Shown: piece by piece, positions 33,997-47,400 of the stretch | How the letters are laid out: each line of letters opens with the position of its first letter | Numbering within the stretch: position 1 is the first letter of the stretch | Assembly (NCBI GenBank): GCA_963277665.1 | Contig: OY728132.1 | Coordinates: 273,794,898-273,858,897, forward strand | Direction: 5' to 3' | Source: Viscum album | Taxonomy: Eukaryota; Streptophyta; Magnoliopsida; Santalales; Viscaceae | Length of the DNA stretch: 64,000 bases | Made by a program: the position numbers and the translations under genes | Notes under the pieces: generated by a model | Database searches by the model: none | What the model was told of the DNA's origin: nothing | Seen by the model: the letters and a program-made list of their open reading frames with translations, nothing else

Positions 33997-36900
33997 TGTA
34001 ACATCCCAAGCAAGTAATGAATAATAGATATTTTTATCTATGTCTATTAATGAGTTAGATAGTGTTTTAGAGGCTTAAAATGAAAATAAATCCAATCTTA
34101 AGCATGGAATACACTAATATTCTTATAAGATTGTTTTATTTCCTTTTAATGGCAAAACCTTTTTAAATCACACATTTGGCAATTTTATAATCTTTATTTT
34201 TCAAAATAAACATATTCATTATGATTGGGACATTGAAATTTACATTGGATAAATTTTTGGTATTTTTCTGACAATGTTCATTTTTTAATGAATAGTGAAA
34301 AATTCTGCATTTTACATCAAAACTTCTTTTTCATTTAATTTAATTATATGGATAGATTATATTTTTAATTGGTATTAAAGTTTAATCTGAATATATTTTT
34401 ACTATTTAATCCAATTGTGGTCATTAGGATTAATTTCACTTTGAAATTTGTCATAAACTAATGCCAAACTTTTCATAGATATTGTTTCAAAAAATCCCGC
34501 TATTTGTTTTGACAACGGGAATTATTTTTAAATTAATTATTTCAATTTATGTATTTGGAATACAGTAAAATGGATTACATATTTGGAATCATAAGGTCCA
34601 TATTATGTAATTAAGACTCTTTTGTTTTTAGACATTATGAATAGTAACGACGGTAATTATCTTTAATTATCTTGATCAATGAGTAGTTGGGTAGTTAAGG
34701 ATAATAAAATAATATCATAATAATAAAAAATGATAGAAAAATGTGTCCTAAGGCTACTGGTTGTCTCATGGCCGACCATGGGATGCCTTGTGCCAAACTT
34801 GAGGGCCCCATCAAAATCACGTTTGTGAGAAAGTGACTTTTTATCATTTTATTTTTTAAAGAATGTTAAATGTGAAAAAGAATGTATCACCTAAGTAAAA
34901 TATTTTTAATTTTTTCTACATAAATGATATTTTGGACTATAAATATTAATTGGAAAGATAAAAATATTTTCTACATCATAGTATTTGTTTTATAATTTTT
35001 AGACATTATATAAATTAAATTATTTATGACATCATAATGATTCAGCGATGACCTCATTATTTGACGATTTAAATAAAATGGAAAGATAATGTAAAATATA
35101 AGCCCTACACATGTACAAAAAAATTTGGATGGGTGTATTTCGAACCCTTATCACCTTATCCTCGAATCATATCAATTTGGGACCTTTTGAATCTGAAAAC
35201 CATTTTCAAATAAAGTAACATTTCTTTACTTTCCAAGAGTGCCCCTCCTCTCCTCTTATAAAAGGCCCCCACCTCTACCTCCTTACCCACACATCCAAAG
35301 CTTTTGGATCGGACAACACCTGCCCATTTTGTCTCTCCAAGTCCCTCTATTACTCCTTGAAGCCTCACTTTGGGCAGAAGTCTTCCCAAGGATGCCTTTG
35401 AGCTCAAACCAAAGGGAGTTACCCGATTTTAAGGTAATGTCTTCACATGAGTCCTTTTGTTATATTTTGGTTCTCCAACCCACTAAACACTTTTTATTAA
35501 TTTATTTTGTAAAAAATACAGTATATTAAATATACTAGTATGTTTTTATAAGAAGGATTCGAGGTACACTTACACACACCTACATCTAATGGTTAAAGAA
35601 CATACTGTTTCCGTGGATGGCAAATTTCTACCTCCCGAAACGATGATTGTTCAACATTCTTTTAACACCTTAAAAGGTGGCCATTAAGATGACACTATAT
35701 TTATATATGATATATAATATGTTTATGTTTTCCTTAAGCTTCTGTATTTTTCATTTTGGGCATACCTTTATGGTTTCCATTATGGGTAAATGTGATATCT
35801 TCATTTAAGAAAGTGCGGACTACCGCCCCCTCAAAGTGATTTGATTCGTTAAATACCATATGTGGGACGTATAAAGGATGGAGTTATGATATTATATATG
35901 AAATTACACTGGAATTATTATATACCTTTATATAATTATGATTCCATACTATAAAATACGAAATAGAATTGAAAGTAGCGTTCATGCGTACGTACGACTT
36001 ACCGTCTCCATGAATGGTGCATTTCATTTCTTACCTCTAAATGATTTTGTAATATTATAAATGAATGCATGTACTGGATATATATGACATATATGATATC
36101 TACATAATGAATAACATTATGGATATAATTGATACATGAACAACTTGTAATTATAAAGGGCTTATTTTTTACTCAAATACCAATGATCGTTAAAACGACC
36201 GTTATTAACTTAAATAATTACATAGTGTTAATGACATGGAAATAAGTGATATAAAAGGAATAATTAACTTGAAAAAGGTTCTTAAACAAGTATATATTAA
36301 CTCATGTTTATTATTCAGGAGATTAAAGAACGACCGAGTCAAGTTGGACCCGAGGTACGGGACTTCGTCTCAATCTCCTTTCATTGAGGCATATTTTGTT
36401 TTATACACAACCTTTTTTATACGGTGTATAAACCCCTTTGAATTTTATGTTTTTTCAAAAGGAATCATTTTTATATGAAGCGTTTACTAAACGAAAAAAG
36501 GGAATTTGTTTGTCGTACATATGCGGCGACAATGACTTCTCCGCCGTCGTGACCATTATTTGAGTTTCAGCTTCCTCTACAAGCCATACATTTTTTAAAA
36601 GAAAAATAAATACCATGTTTTACTTTTCTTTTATTTTGGTATTGAAAATGGTTTTCATAATATTTTTATATCAATGTGTGATATTGATATCTTGTGATTG
36701 AAATGTTGAAATAATATGTTTCCTTTATGCATGTTTTATGTGATACGATTATGTTGAGGTTCATGGGGATTTTTATGAAGACGGGTGGTTTCATGATAGA
36801 CTAAGGGAGGGTGAGCCCGTTATAGCTCTCCAATGCATTGGGTAACGTGATGGAGTGAAACGTTAAGGTTTCTCCGAAGAGATTTAGGGAATATACTGTG

Positions 36901-37407
36901 ATGGGTATTCCAAACGTAACCAAGAGGGTTACTCCCTATGTAAGAATGTTATGAATGCCTCAAGTTACCTTTATGTCTTATGATTTCTATGATTTATTTA
37001 TGATTTGATGAGGTATGTTAAAGTGATTATGTTTTATGGGTAAAGTATGATTTCATTCTTATGTATATATGTACCCATGTTTCCTTTCCATATATTTTTA
37101 TATCCGTTACTGAGATTTTAATGCTCATCCCAAGTTTTTTTTAAATGTTTTTCACAGGTCAAGGGAAAGGTACATGATATGATGATAGTGTCAAGGAATT
37201 TTAAAGAAAGAATCCATGTTTTATTTTAAATATGTTTCCATTGATGGGAAATAATAATATTATGTTTATGTAACCACATTGTTTATATATGGAATATAAT
37301 GAAAGTTTTATGATCTAATTCTCTAAAACTCTAAACCCAAAAAGATCCTCAATGTGTAATCTTGTAATAACTCAAGATTAACTAAGGTTTAAGGCTGGGG
37401 CCTTATA
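33997..37407 (+). repeat. 3' LTR of the gypsy element
   Basis: Starts TGTAACATCCCAAG and ends GGCTGGGGCCTTATA; 3,411 bp. It keeps the TATA box (35,257-35,264) and aligns to the 5' LTR with scattered substitutions and short indels throughout. Confidence 0.94.
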
Positions 37408-37412
37408 AGACC
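37408..37412 (+). repeat. Target site duplication AGACC, right copy
   Basis: Identical to 26,454-26,458; confirms a single insertion without rearrangement of the ends. Confidence 0.93.
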
Positions 37413-40400
37413 TACCATTTCATATTACAAAATAGAGATTTTGGATCATTAATTATGGGTAATCTTTGGAAAATCGATTCCCTAGTATGTTTCTGGTGGC
37501 AGAACAAGAATCCCTAAAAGTGAACATGTGACGGATAGACCCAGATAAGAGCTCAGTACAATCTTTTTTTAGTATGAATTTATCTTTTTGGTATACAAAT
37601 CCCTAAGGTTAGGAGAATTTAATGACTTTTAATTTAAATTTATTTCTTCAAAATATCATAAGTAATATTTTTGGAGACAGGTGATGAGATATTGTGTGAT
37701 TTTGAGGCCTCGTGTGCTCGAAATAGATTCTGGAATTATATTATATATAATAAAATCATTAATGTGTAGTTTTTATAAATAGGTGGAATAACTACTGAAT
37801 TTGGGAACATATAATAAATTTTAGGGCAATATTGATTTATGAGTGTGGGTTTTACCCTATGAACCAATTATTCTTTGTCATCATTTGTAGTTGGTAATGA
37901 ATTCCTTCATGGTTGAATAAATAAATACATTTATTTATTCGAATTTAATTATTTAATAAAATTATAAAAATAATGGAATCATATTAATAATCTCCCATAG
38001 AAAAATTAAATTATTAACATCAAAACCCTTCAATTTGAGAAGAGTCATGAGAGAGAGAATTGGTGGAGATAGTGGTGAGTCGCATAAGATTAAGAATGTA
38101 TTAAGGGTCACTACACCATGATAAATTATGGATATACAAAATGAATGTAACAAAGAAAAATTATTTATTAGGGTTCAATGAAAAATCTTGGTAGTATGTT
38201 GATTTTTGATATCCAGTATTTTCATTTATCCTGAGTGGACATGGACCAATTCCATGAAACAGAGGTGATTCATGCATCAAAGATATATATATTTTTTGCA
38301 TGGATTTAATTATTCCTTGATTATTACCTCCCTTTTAATCTAATTCAATTAAAATGAATCATGTTATGATGAATAAAGGATGCATTTTTTCCTCTCATAT
38401 TATGTCATGTGGATTTTGCCCTTTTTCTTTAAATGTTCATCATGGGAATTTTATGTGGCATGTGGTTTGATGATTATCTAGTATTTGATCCTTCTATAAC
38501 CATTGTTTAGTGTAACAGATCAATATCATGGGTATGTTTTGTGACTAAGGGTGTGATGGAGGTTAAGTGACAATGGTTGATGATAAAAGGTGGATCTGAA
38601 TATATTATTTATTCTTGTTCATACCAGATTCGATGTTGTTGCTATGTATGCCATTAGTGGGCATTTTCATGTGAATTCGAATCCATAAATACTAATATCT
38701 ATTTAAGTAAGTATGATATATTCCAAAATATACAATTTAAGGTGATTAATTTGGTAGAATAAATACATAGAATGAATTAGAAGAGGACCTTAGGGTTCTG
38801 GAAATTTCGATGTTACATAATGTGACATTTGGGATCACACGTTATGTGGTACTGTCATCTTTAGCCATTTATTTCTATCAGATATTTTAATTAAAGTAAT
38901 TTACCAACATAATAACATGATTTTTGACTCATGTTGAGTGTCTCATCATATAACATCGATTTTAAATGAGCACATGAAGGCCAATGTACACAAACATTTC
39001 CACAGATTGTAGACAAAGTCCAGTGTACATGACCTTGGAATGATATTACATGAAAGGTGTCTGAATCCCTCTACACAAAGTGTACTATTAAAACCTATCA
39101 TATACAATGATATTTAAATACAATTTCAGGAAAAACCACACAGGAAGAACAAGGATTGGATGGAATGACTTGTTCCCCAAATACACACCATGTACCCCCT
39201 TTGAGGGTATTTGGTGCCCTTTTTTTCTTCAATTTAGTACCATATATGTTTAGTGTGTTATATTAGTCCATCCCCATCTAATATACAATGAAAAATTTTA
39301 TAAATGTATCTTGTTTTTAATCCCCTATGGATGATAAGTCTTAGATAGAGTTTGTGGTGTCTATCCATGAGATTTTAGAGTGATCCTCTATCATATTGTA
39401 CCCTTTGTCAGATATGTGGAATTAGTGTGACATCATTAAGTTGAGTATTGATCCTATATCTATTAGTTCATTTTATTAGGGTACATATTGTCATTAGAGT
39501 ATGATCACCCACAAAGCATGTTTATACAAATTGAGTTTATGGTACACACTTTCATCCTAGGATTGATCCTTTATCAGTGTCTCATTGTCTTCAGAGACTA
39601 GAAAGATTTCATTTAAGGAGAAAATGATCATGGACCCTTAGATGAGATTACATGAAGGTGCAATGGATAATGGAGATTAATCTTCTATAATGAGAATTTC
39701 ATTGATCAAATTCCATTATCTCGATGTTTTATTATGATATCTTGGTGGTAGGGTGTCCTTCCAGATTATATTTGGGATTCTTATTTAGGAATTTCATTCT
39801 ATATAATTTTTTTAGTGGAATATTACAGAAAACTAATGTTGAATGTTTTCAAGGTGTCCCAATGGTGTTGTTATTTGAACCTCTATAAGGGATCTTCTAA
39901 AATGTGTCGTTTTTTATGATGATAATGAACCAATTGACTATTTCATGTGAGGATATGGAGATAGTGGAGCATAGTCTGATCTTGAAAGATCGATGTGTTT
40001 TGTGGGTGGATAAAATTGATAGTCAGAATATCCCTTGGAGTAGGTTGGACTCAATGTATTTTTTATTGGGTGTGTAGTTTTCCATTTTACCACATTTCAC
40101 CTTTCTGACATACTCATATTTTGGTATTATAGATATATGTATGCATTGGATTCAATTATTTTATATTCTTGAACCATATGGCCCTATAGATGTGTTTCTA
40201 TATGTGTAAACTTACATTAGGTTATTTCTTACATAATATTTGATATTAAAAATCCACTCTAGATTCTAACCCTTAGGCTAAAATAGGTGGGCTTGGGGTT
40301 GTAATAATTTGATCCCCATCGAGCATGGTTATAAAACGATATGGTTTTATCGAGTCACAATTGTTATAATTATGGAAGTTATATGATAATTGGTAATTAT

Positions 40401-43400
40401 ATGATTATTTTTCTCTATTAAATATGTGGTATATTATCCACCTAGTACTACCTTAATCATTCAATTATAAATTTTATCCATAGGAATATGAGGGGTAGTG
40501 CATGTGGTATTGTAACGATCATCGATCTTAGCACAACTTAGTGGTCTATATTACAAAGACATTACCAAACTATTTGAAATAAATTATTTTTCTTTGTTTT
40601 ACAATATTTTTATGGTATACATGATATATATAAATGATAGATAGAATGTGACATATATCAAACTGGTGCCATAGGAACACAAGTTCCAGTAAAAAATCTA
40701 GTTTTCTTGGGTATTTGGATTGATGTTACTGATTTGTTATGTCACGATTAGATTATTTTACATCATGTGACACTCTTGATGTTTAGATTTATGATCATGA
40801 TTTATTTTACATTTTATTCTTGTCCAATAAGGGATATATTAATCTCATGAATCATGAGTATGTACATAGGATTAACATGACTTGTGGGCCACTAGTGTGG
40901 TTTCTATCATAGATTTCTGTTTATGATAGTAAAAGTGTCAACAATTGCTGCTGTTAAATTTTATATATAATTTTTGGGTTTCATTTATTATAGGTTGATT
41001 GAAAGGAATATTTTTATTCTAATGTTAGATCTTGGGTATCTATGGTGAGTTACTCGTTAATGATGATGAAATTCCTTCATTGTATCGAACATAAGGTGAA
41101 CCTTGAAGGCCTGCACATGTATTTGATATATTTACGATAAACCCCATGGGTTTCCTATTTTTTAGTCTCAATAATTTATTATTATATTAATAACCTATAA
41201 AAAATTTTATAATATGTGTGAGAATTCAATTTTACATAACTAAGCTATTGGATGGGGTTCACATCATACATATCATCTAGAATGAAGTAGTTGGTTATAG
41301 TACTGATGAAGGATAATATTATAATCCCCAAGGGAGTCATCTTATAGGTATATGGTCCTTGAGGATTGGTTCCCTTGTAGTATGATAACATGGCATGGTG
41401 TTTGAATTTTCTATGTTACATGATACTATATAGTGGGTGGTTTGTAATGTTGTATTTTGTTCGGTTTTTTGGGAAGGGATCATGAATGGTGTCATGTGAG
41501 TTGTGCCCCCCATGAGTTCTGGTTTACATGATAGGTGGAAGGAAGTAGTAACCACATGATGTGACTAATTATATTAGCGATCCAATTATTAATGGCGTGT
41601 GAGGGATACCCATGGAAATAGTTATCTCTAAAATGTGAACACCATTAGAGGGTTTTGAGAAATGTCAAGTCGGATGTCTTCAGTTTTGATGTGAAAATAA
41701 CATTGAATGATAGGGACATGAATGTAGTTTGGTTTTAAAGTTAAATATCATTTATAATTATGTAATTTAGTACTCTATATGTGGTTTAACATTGTTTTGA
41801 ATTTTTGGGTAGACACTCATTACATGGAATATAACTAGATGGTAGATAAGGGTGTGGGTAACCATTTCAATACAAGTATACCCAATTGTGAAGAGGAGTC
41901 TCAAGGTTGATATAGATTTTGGGTTCCCTAAATGAGGTGCACAGTTTGTGGTTGTATGTATTTTAGTCTCAGTTTATGGTTTTTGGTACATGTATGAATG
42001 GTTTCTTATAATAAATTATAGGGGAATCAATCATTATTAAAGTGTATAGTGGTGGTTGGAATGGATTTTTGAAAGAATCCTTTTTGAATGAACTCATGTA
42101 GAAGTAGGTGACACACAATGTTAGTCATAATCTGTTCAAGATCAATGCGTTTCATTGGGTCTTGATGAAACCAAAGAGTTATTGACACAGTTGACCTATT
42201 TAGGTTGGCACACTAGGAATTCGATAAGAATATTTTTTATGCGTAGTTCACCATAGGCTAATAATACATATGATCCTTATTTTAATTAGATTATTGACTG
42301 TAGACTTTATGATTCCTAGTGTGATAGAGAATGGTGGTTGATATTTTCATGATGATGATCAACTATGAGAATTATTTCCATGTCTAATAATTTTATTAAT
42401 TAATTAAATGATTTTAATCTAGGGAATTTTGTAATCATTTACAATGCATTTATAAGGATACTCTTATGTCTGGGATTATTAGTTCATTCAGGGTTGGTTA
42501 TTTATTGTGCAATTATGTTGATGTAAGAACCATGAGACTGTTCATTTTTGGTCGAGATATCATCTTATGTGTATATGATCATGGTGAAATCATGATTTAT
42601 GTTTTTAAAAATTTGATAATTGGGTATGCGATGGGTTTTGGTATTATGGTAGTAAATATTGATGTATTTTAGAGATTTGAAAATTCAAAGGAAATTTTAA
42701 TTTATGATTATGGGTACATATGTGCAGAAAATTTTAATTTATTTATATAAATGGATCTTATATAATTATTCAGACCACTTATTTGGTCCCAACATATTAT
42801 ATTGTCTATAGTACAAGCATTCGGGGGAATTCAGTTCGACCAGAATTTTGAAGTAAATTTTTTTATGTAATTAATTAAATAAAATTTTATTAAATCATTT
42901 TTTAAAAGAAATAAATTTTTTACCCAACAAAAAATAAATATTCATACTATAAGGTTGAGTTTTGATTTATATTTTTGGTCTTATTGAGGCATAATCTAGA
43001 TGTATATTTTTGGGTCGAGACGATTCCCATATTTCTTCCTTTTTTAATTTTTAATTCTTTTATACCTTTTCTTTCACAGCTTCATTTATCCTCTTAGTGT
43101 CATATCATTAATGAAACATGTGGATTATTTCTATCATGAATTATATAGGTTATGGGGAGGGGATAAAAGGGTTTTGGATAAAATATTTTCCTATATGACT
43201 CATGGGAGTAGTCAGATGATACTGTTTTGGATGTGTTATGGTGACGACACCAAATCATTAGAAAATTCCACCCAACGTGGATTGTTTTGATTTGTCTTAA
43301 TATGCCGAATTATATATTTTTTTATTTTTAAATAATGTTTTTATGGATCATGTGGGTTTTGATATACTATTATGTGGCATAGAAATAGGATTTTTGGGAG

Positions 43401-44480
43401 ATCAAAAATGTTTTTTTCTTGATAACCCCAACTACAAATTATGTGATTATTAAGAATACATGTTTTTGTTATAAATTTTGGTATAGTGGTGAAATAAGGA
43501 CTACATGACATATAGACATTAGGACCATCAATGTAGGTGGATTGGGGTGTGAACAGGCACTCTGCTAGACACATAATATTTGGGGGACATAGTTGTGTTG
43601 GGTCAATAGCCAAACCCCATGTATAGTACACGACTAAGGGCCATATATGAGACATGGTCTAAAACCTTACGATTCACCAGACTAGAGACCATATTTGGCC
43701 CACACACCATTTAGGCAAGGTATATATTTCATTCATTTGTTTTATATTCCACATACTACAGAGGAATACACCTAGGATGGCTTTTTAGGCAACATGTCTT
43801 GTACTATCCCCATTTAGGTAATTTAGATTATTTTTACCCAATACCTTGATGTATATTATATATGTTTACATTGTTATAATTTTAATTTTTAGAATTTGAT
43901 GATGATATTCCATTTTTTAGTATAGGAATTCTAGAGGTCTGTTGATAGACATTAATAGAAATTGACATATATGAAAAGAACTTAATGAAAATTTGTGAAA
44001 TATAATAAATTAAGAGGGTAAAACATTTTTATTATGATAAGATTTTATCTGGGAACAATTTAAGAATAAATGTTTTTAAAATTAAGGATATAGTGAATAA
44101 AAATTACTTTGAATAATCAAGAATAATTTAAAATTTAACATTATAAATAAACCGAAGTCGATTGTTGGAGAAATTGATCTAGTGAGAAACATAATTGAGG
44201 AGTGATAAAATGTTATTCCATCTAAACATTTTAAATATTAAAAATTATAATGGGAACATAAAAAATCCTTAAATACTAATAATTATAGCTAATAATTCCA
44301 GGAAAAAATAGAATTCAAGTACATGAAATAAAATGATTCAGAACAATATGTACCGATTAATGAAAATTACATGATGAATGTAATATTGGCTGAATTTGGA
44401 TTTGATGAGATGAGAAATGGTAAGAAGACATGAAAACCCCGAATATACGATATGGATATTAATAATTTTGTATTTTTTGG
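37413..44480. other. Gene-free sequence, moderately AT-rich, likely decayed repeats
   Basis: Continuation of the target sequence from 26,453. Its composition is less AT-rich and more TG-rich than the large repeats on either side, which suggests decayed transposon DNA. Minus-strand open stretches at 41,337-41,555 and 43,341-43,655 have no recognisable domain and no supporting context. No RNA gene or intact repeat was seen. Confidence 0.45.
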
Positions 44481-44489
44481 AAGGATCAT

Positions 44490-47400
44490 ATATATTCTCC
44501 CAGGGGAATATTAGGATAAAATAAATATAAAGTAAGAAGTAATATTGGGGGAGAAACCCCTTATTAATTTTTTAAATAATGAATCAAAAGCGGTGAAAAG
44601 GATAACATTTTAATGAGTTGAAAATAACATGAATTACATAATAATTATTTTAAAATATGCACATTTTGTAGTATATTCATGACTAAAGATAAAATGAGAT
44701 GTGAATATCGAACGTATCACGGTGAAATGGCGCGAAGAAGATCAAAAAATACATTTACTCACAAATAATATGGATTGAAATTAAACTAGTATATCATAAA
44801 CATATACATGTTAATTTCTTATTCCGTATCCTTATAAATATATATCAGCTTTTATAATCTACATTATATTCATTTATTACATATAAATTAGTTAGTAATT
44901 GATTATTTTAATCATTTCTTGGTAGTAAATTAGATTATTCGGTAATGTTTTTTCTAAGGCGATGTTGATCGTCATTATTTGATAACCAGTTCATCATTCC
45001 ACGATTATTTAGTATTGTGATATAATTTTATTATTAGTAAACATATAAACCCATGGTTTGAAATAATGTAATTTTCAATGGGTAAATTTATCTTCATTTT
45101 CTAAATTGAAAAATAAAATTTATATTAATAATTTATTTTAGTTTCACCCTTACAAAACTGTAACAATATCTCATATTAATAATAAATGTTATATATTATC
45201 ATAATTGAAACATAGTACCCATTCATCATGAGGTATATTGTGAATATATTATAGCATAATTCATGATAATGGTTCAACTAACATAGACAACAACATTCTA
45301 TAATAATGAACAAATTACATATTATAGAGTTATATTGTTGTAATATTATTTATATAGAAGAATAATTATATAAATATAAAATTATGAAGGATTTAATCCC
45401 CCTAATTGTGACTAAAATATTACAAGTGTTATATGTAGAACTATATATGAATAATTAGTTTTTTTAATAAGGTATAATCCAAAGGAGTTAAGTGATTTGG
45501 GATGGGTAAGGTAGGGGTATTTTTATATATATGTATTAGTGGAATTATTTCAATATCACATTACTTAATGACATAACAATGGTCCTTATTACATGATAAG
45601 TCAAACATAAATTTAAATAACCATTTTTAGCAAGATTATCTCAACTATAACCATTAATTATAAATTTTATAAGGAATAAATGTCACTGTAAAAATATCCT
45701 CTGTCTTATAGTATCTATATTTTATCAATGCCATTAACTATTTGGCATGGATTCATTGATTTTTCATAAAATAATTAAATAAAAACATTCCTAGTTTAAA
45801 TATGTGGATTGAAAAATTAAATCCACTTTATCAAATTAAATATATTAATATGTATTGTTTAACAATTAAATAAAAAATAATAATATTTTATTATTAAAAT
45901 TATTTATAAGTAAATTTTTTATTTAATATTCGATTATATTTCACTCATTATAATTATATATTTATTTAGCTACTGTTAAGTATTTTTTATAAATTATTAA
46001 AATATGATATATATTAAATTATTCATTTCTATAATAGGTCTATATAATCAATATAAAATTTAAAAAATACCAATTTTATAATATATAACTAATGGTCATG
46101 TTTATTTCAAATTGTCGTATATTGGTTGTATTTCTCATTTACACTCATATACATTGAATTACATAGTTCAAAAAAATAATTGTAATTATTTTATTTCTCT
46201 CAAAAAAATATTATTATAGTTCATATATTACTTCATATTTTTATATTTATTATTGGTAGTGTGATGTTCATGGAAAAAATTGAGGATAATGATTCCACAT
46301 TCATCATTCTCTTATTTATTTTCGGTTTTGTTCCTCTTCTAAATTTTCTAATGATGTTTTGAATTTCATTCTTATAATTTATTATTTTATATAATGTATT
46401 GAAATATTTTTCTCTGTAAAAGAAGTAGTATGTTATTTTTAATTCAGTGTAGTGTGTCAAACAAGAAATTAAACAAATTAATGGAATAAAAATACATCGT
46501 GTTACATATAATTATGAATCTTGGTTTTTTTCTTTTTTTTTTGTTCATAAGTAATTATCATTTATTATCTAGGATGAAAATCAATTGTATGGTGGCTAAT
46601 GTAATGTTCTAGATTTTGAATCCATGACTTATTTGGGATGATTTCACTTTTCAAAGCGTGGGAGCATGAATCAAAATATTTGAAGTGGTATTTGGAATGA
46701 TATTTTGGCTGAATTGGAAATCACACAACAATAAGTCCCAATTTTTTATGATTTATATCAATGCTAAATAATATTAATAATATATCTATGTTGAAAAAAT
46801 AGTTTCTTATATATCCATTATAGAATATATATTACACATTTGTTCTTGAAATTTTTCTTGATTTGTTTATATTGCTTCAGGACATGATGCAAGGGGGATT
46901 TGGGGTTATGGGTGTGTTTTAGGGTTGTTCACTTAGTGATAGAGTAATGATATGATTTTTATAATATTTGTACATTATGGCCATTTTTTTACTATGTTAT
47001 TATTATTTTCAATTGATTAAAAATTTAAAATCATGGATGATATATATTTGAAATGTGGGATAGATTGTGTCTTGATTACCAGTTTTACCCCTTGACATGG
47101 GGTATTATATTGTAGTTGAATATATTACACCATAAAATTAATTAATAATATAAATATTTATTCATTGATATCCATTAAATATGAAGGATATTAGGATAAT
47201 TGTGTATAATTTTTAGAAATCTGGATGACCAACACCCATTGCAGCCTAATCAAATTGATTATACTTTGATTTTTAAAGACAAATTTTAATTTATTAAACA
47301 CAGATTTTATTTATCTTCCACGTAGTTTCATTTTAATTTCATCAAAATTTTATAGTTTTGTAAAGACCATAGAAATCCTTAAGAATCTATTTATCAACCA

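Larger units (their letters stand above)
26459..37407 (+). mobile_element. Complete but defective Ty3/gypsy LTR retrotransposon, chromovirus-like
   Basis: The element is 10,949 bp, with LTRs of 3,412 and 3,411 bp, primer binding site, gag-pol in the gypsy order (gag, protease, RT, RNase H, integrase, chromodomain remnant), polypurine tract and perfect AGACC target duplication. LTR ends read TG...TA. The LTRs differ at visible sites (roughly 8 per cent in the first 160 bp by eye), so the insertion is not recent. gag-pol has many stops, two frameshifts and a large internal deletion, so it is inactive. Domain order and the retained chromodomain end (TWES..YPHLF) suggest the Tekay/Del group; the clade call is moderate. 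Confidence 0.95.

Noticed and set aside
43341..43655. 104-codon minus-strand frame
   Set aside because: No recognisable domain, no promoter or splice context, and surrounding DNA is decayed; length alone does not support a gene.
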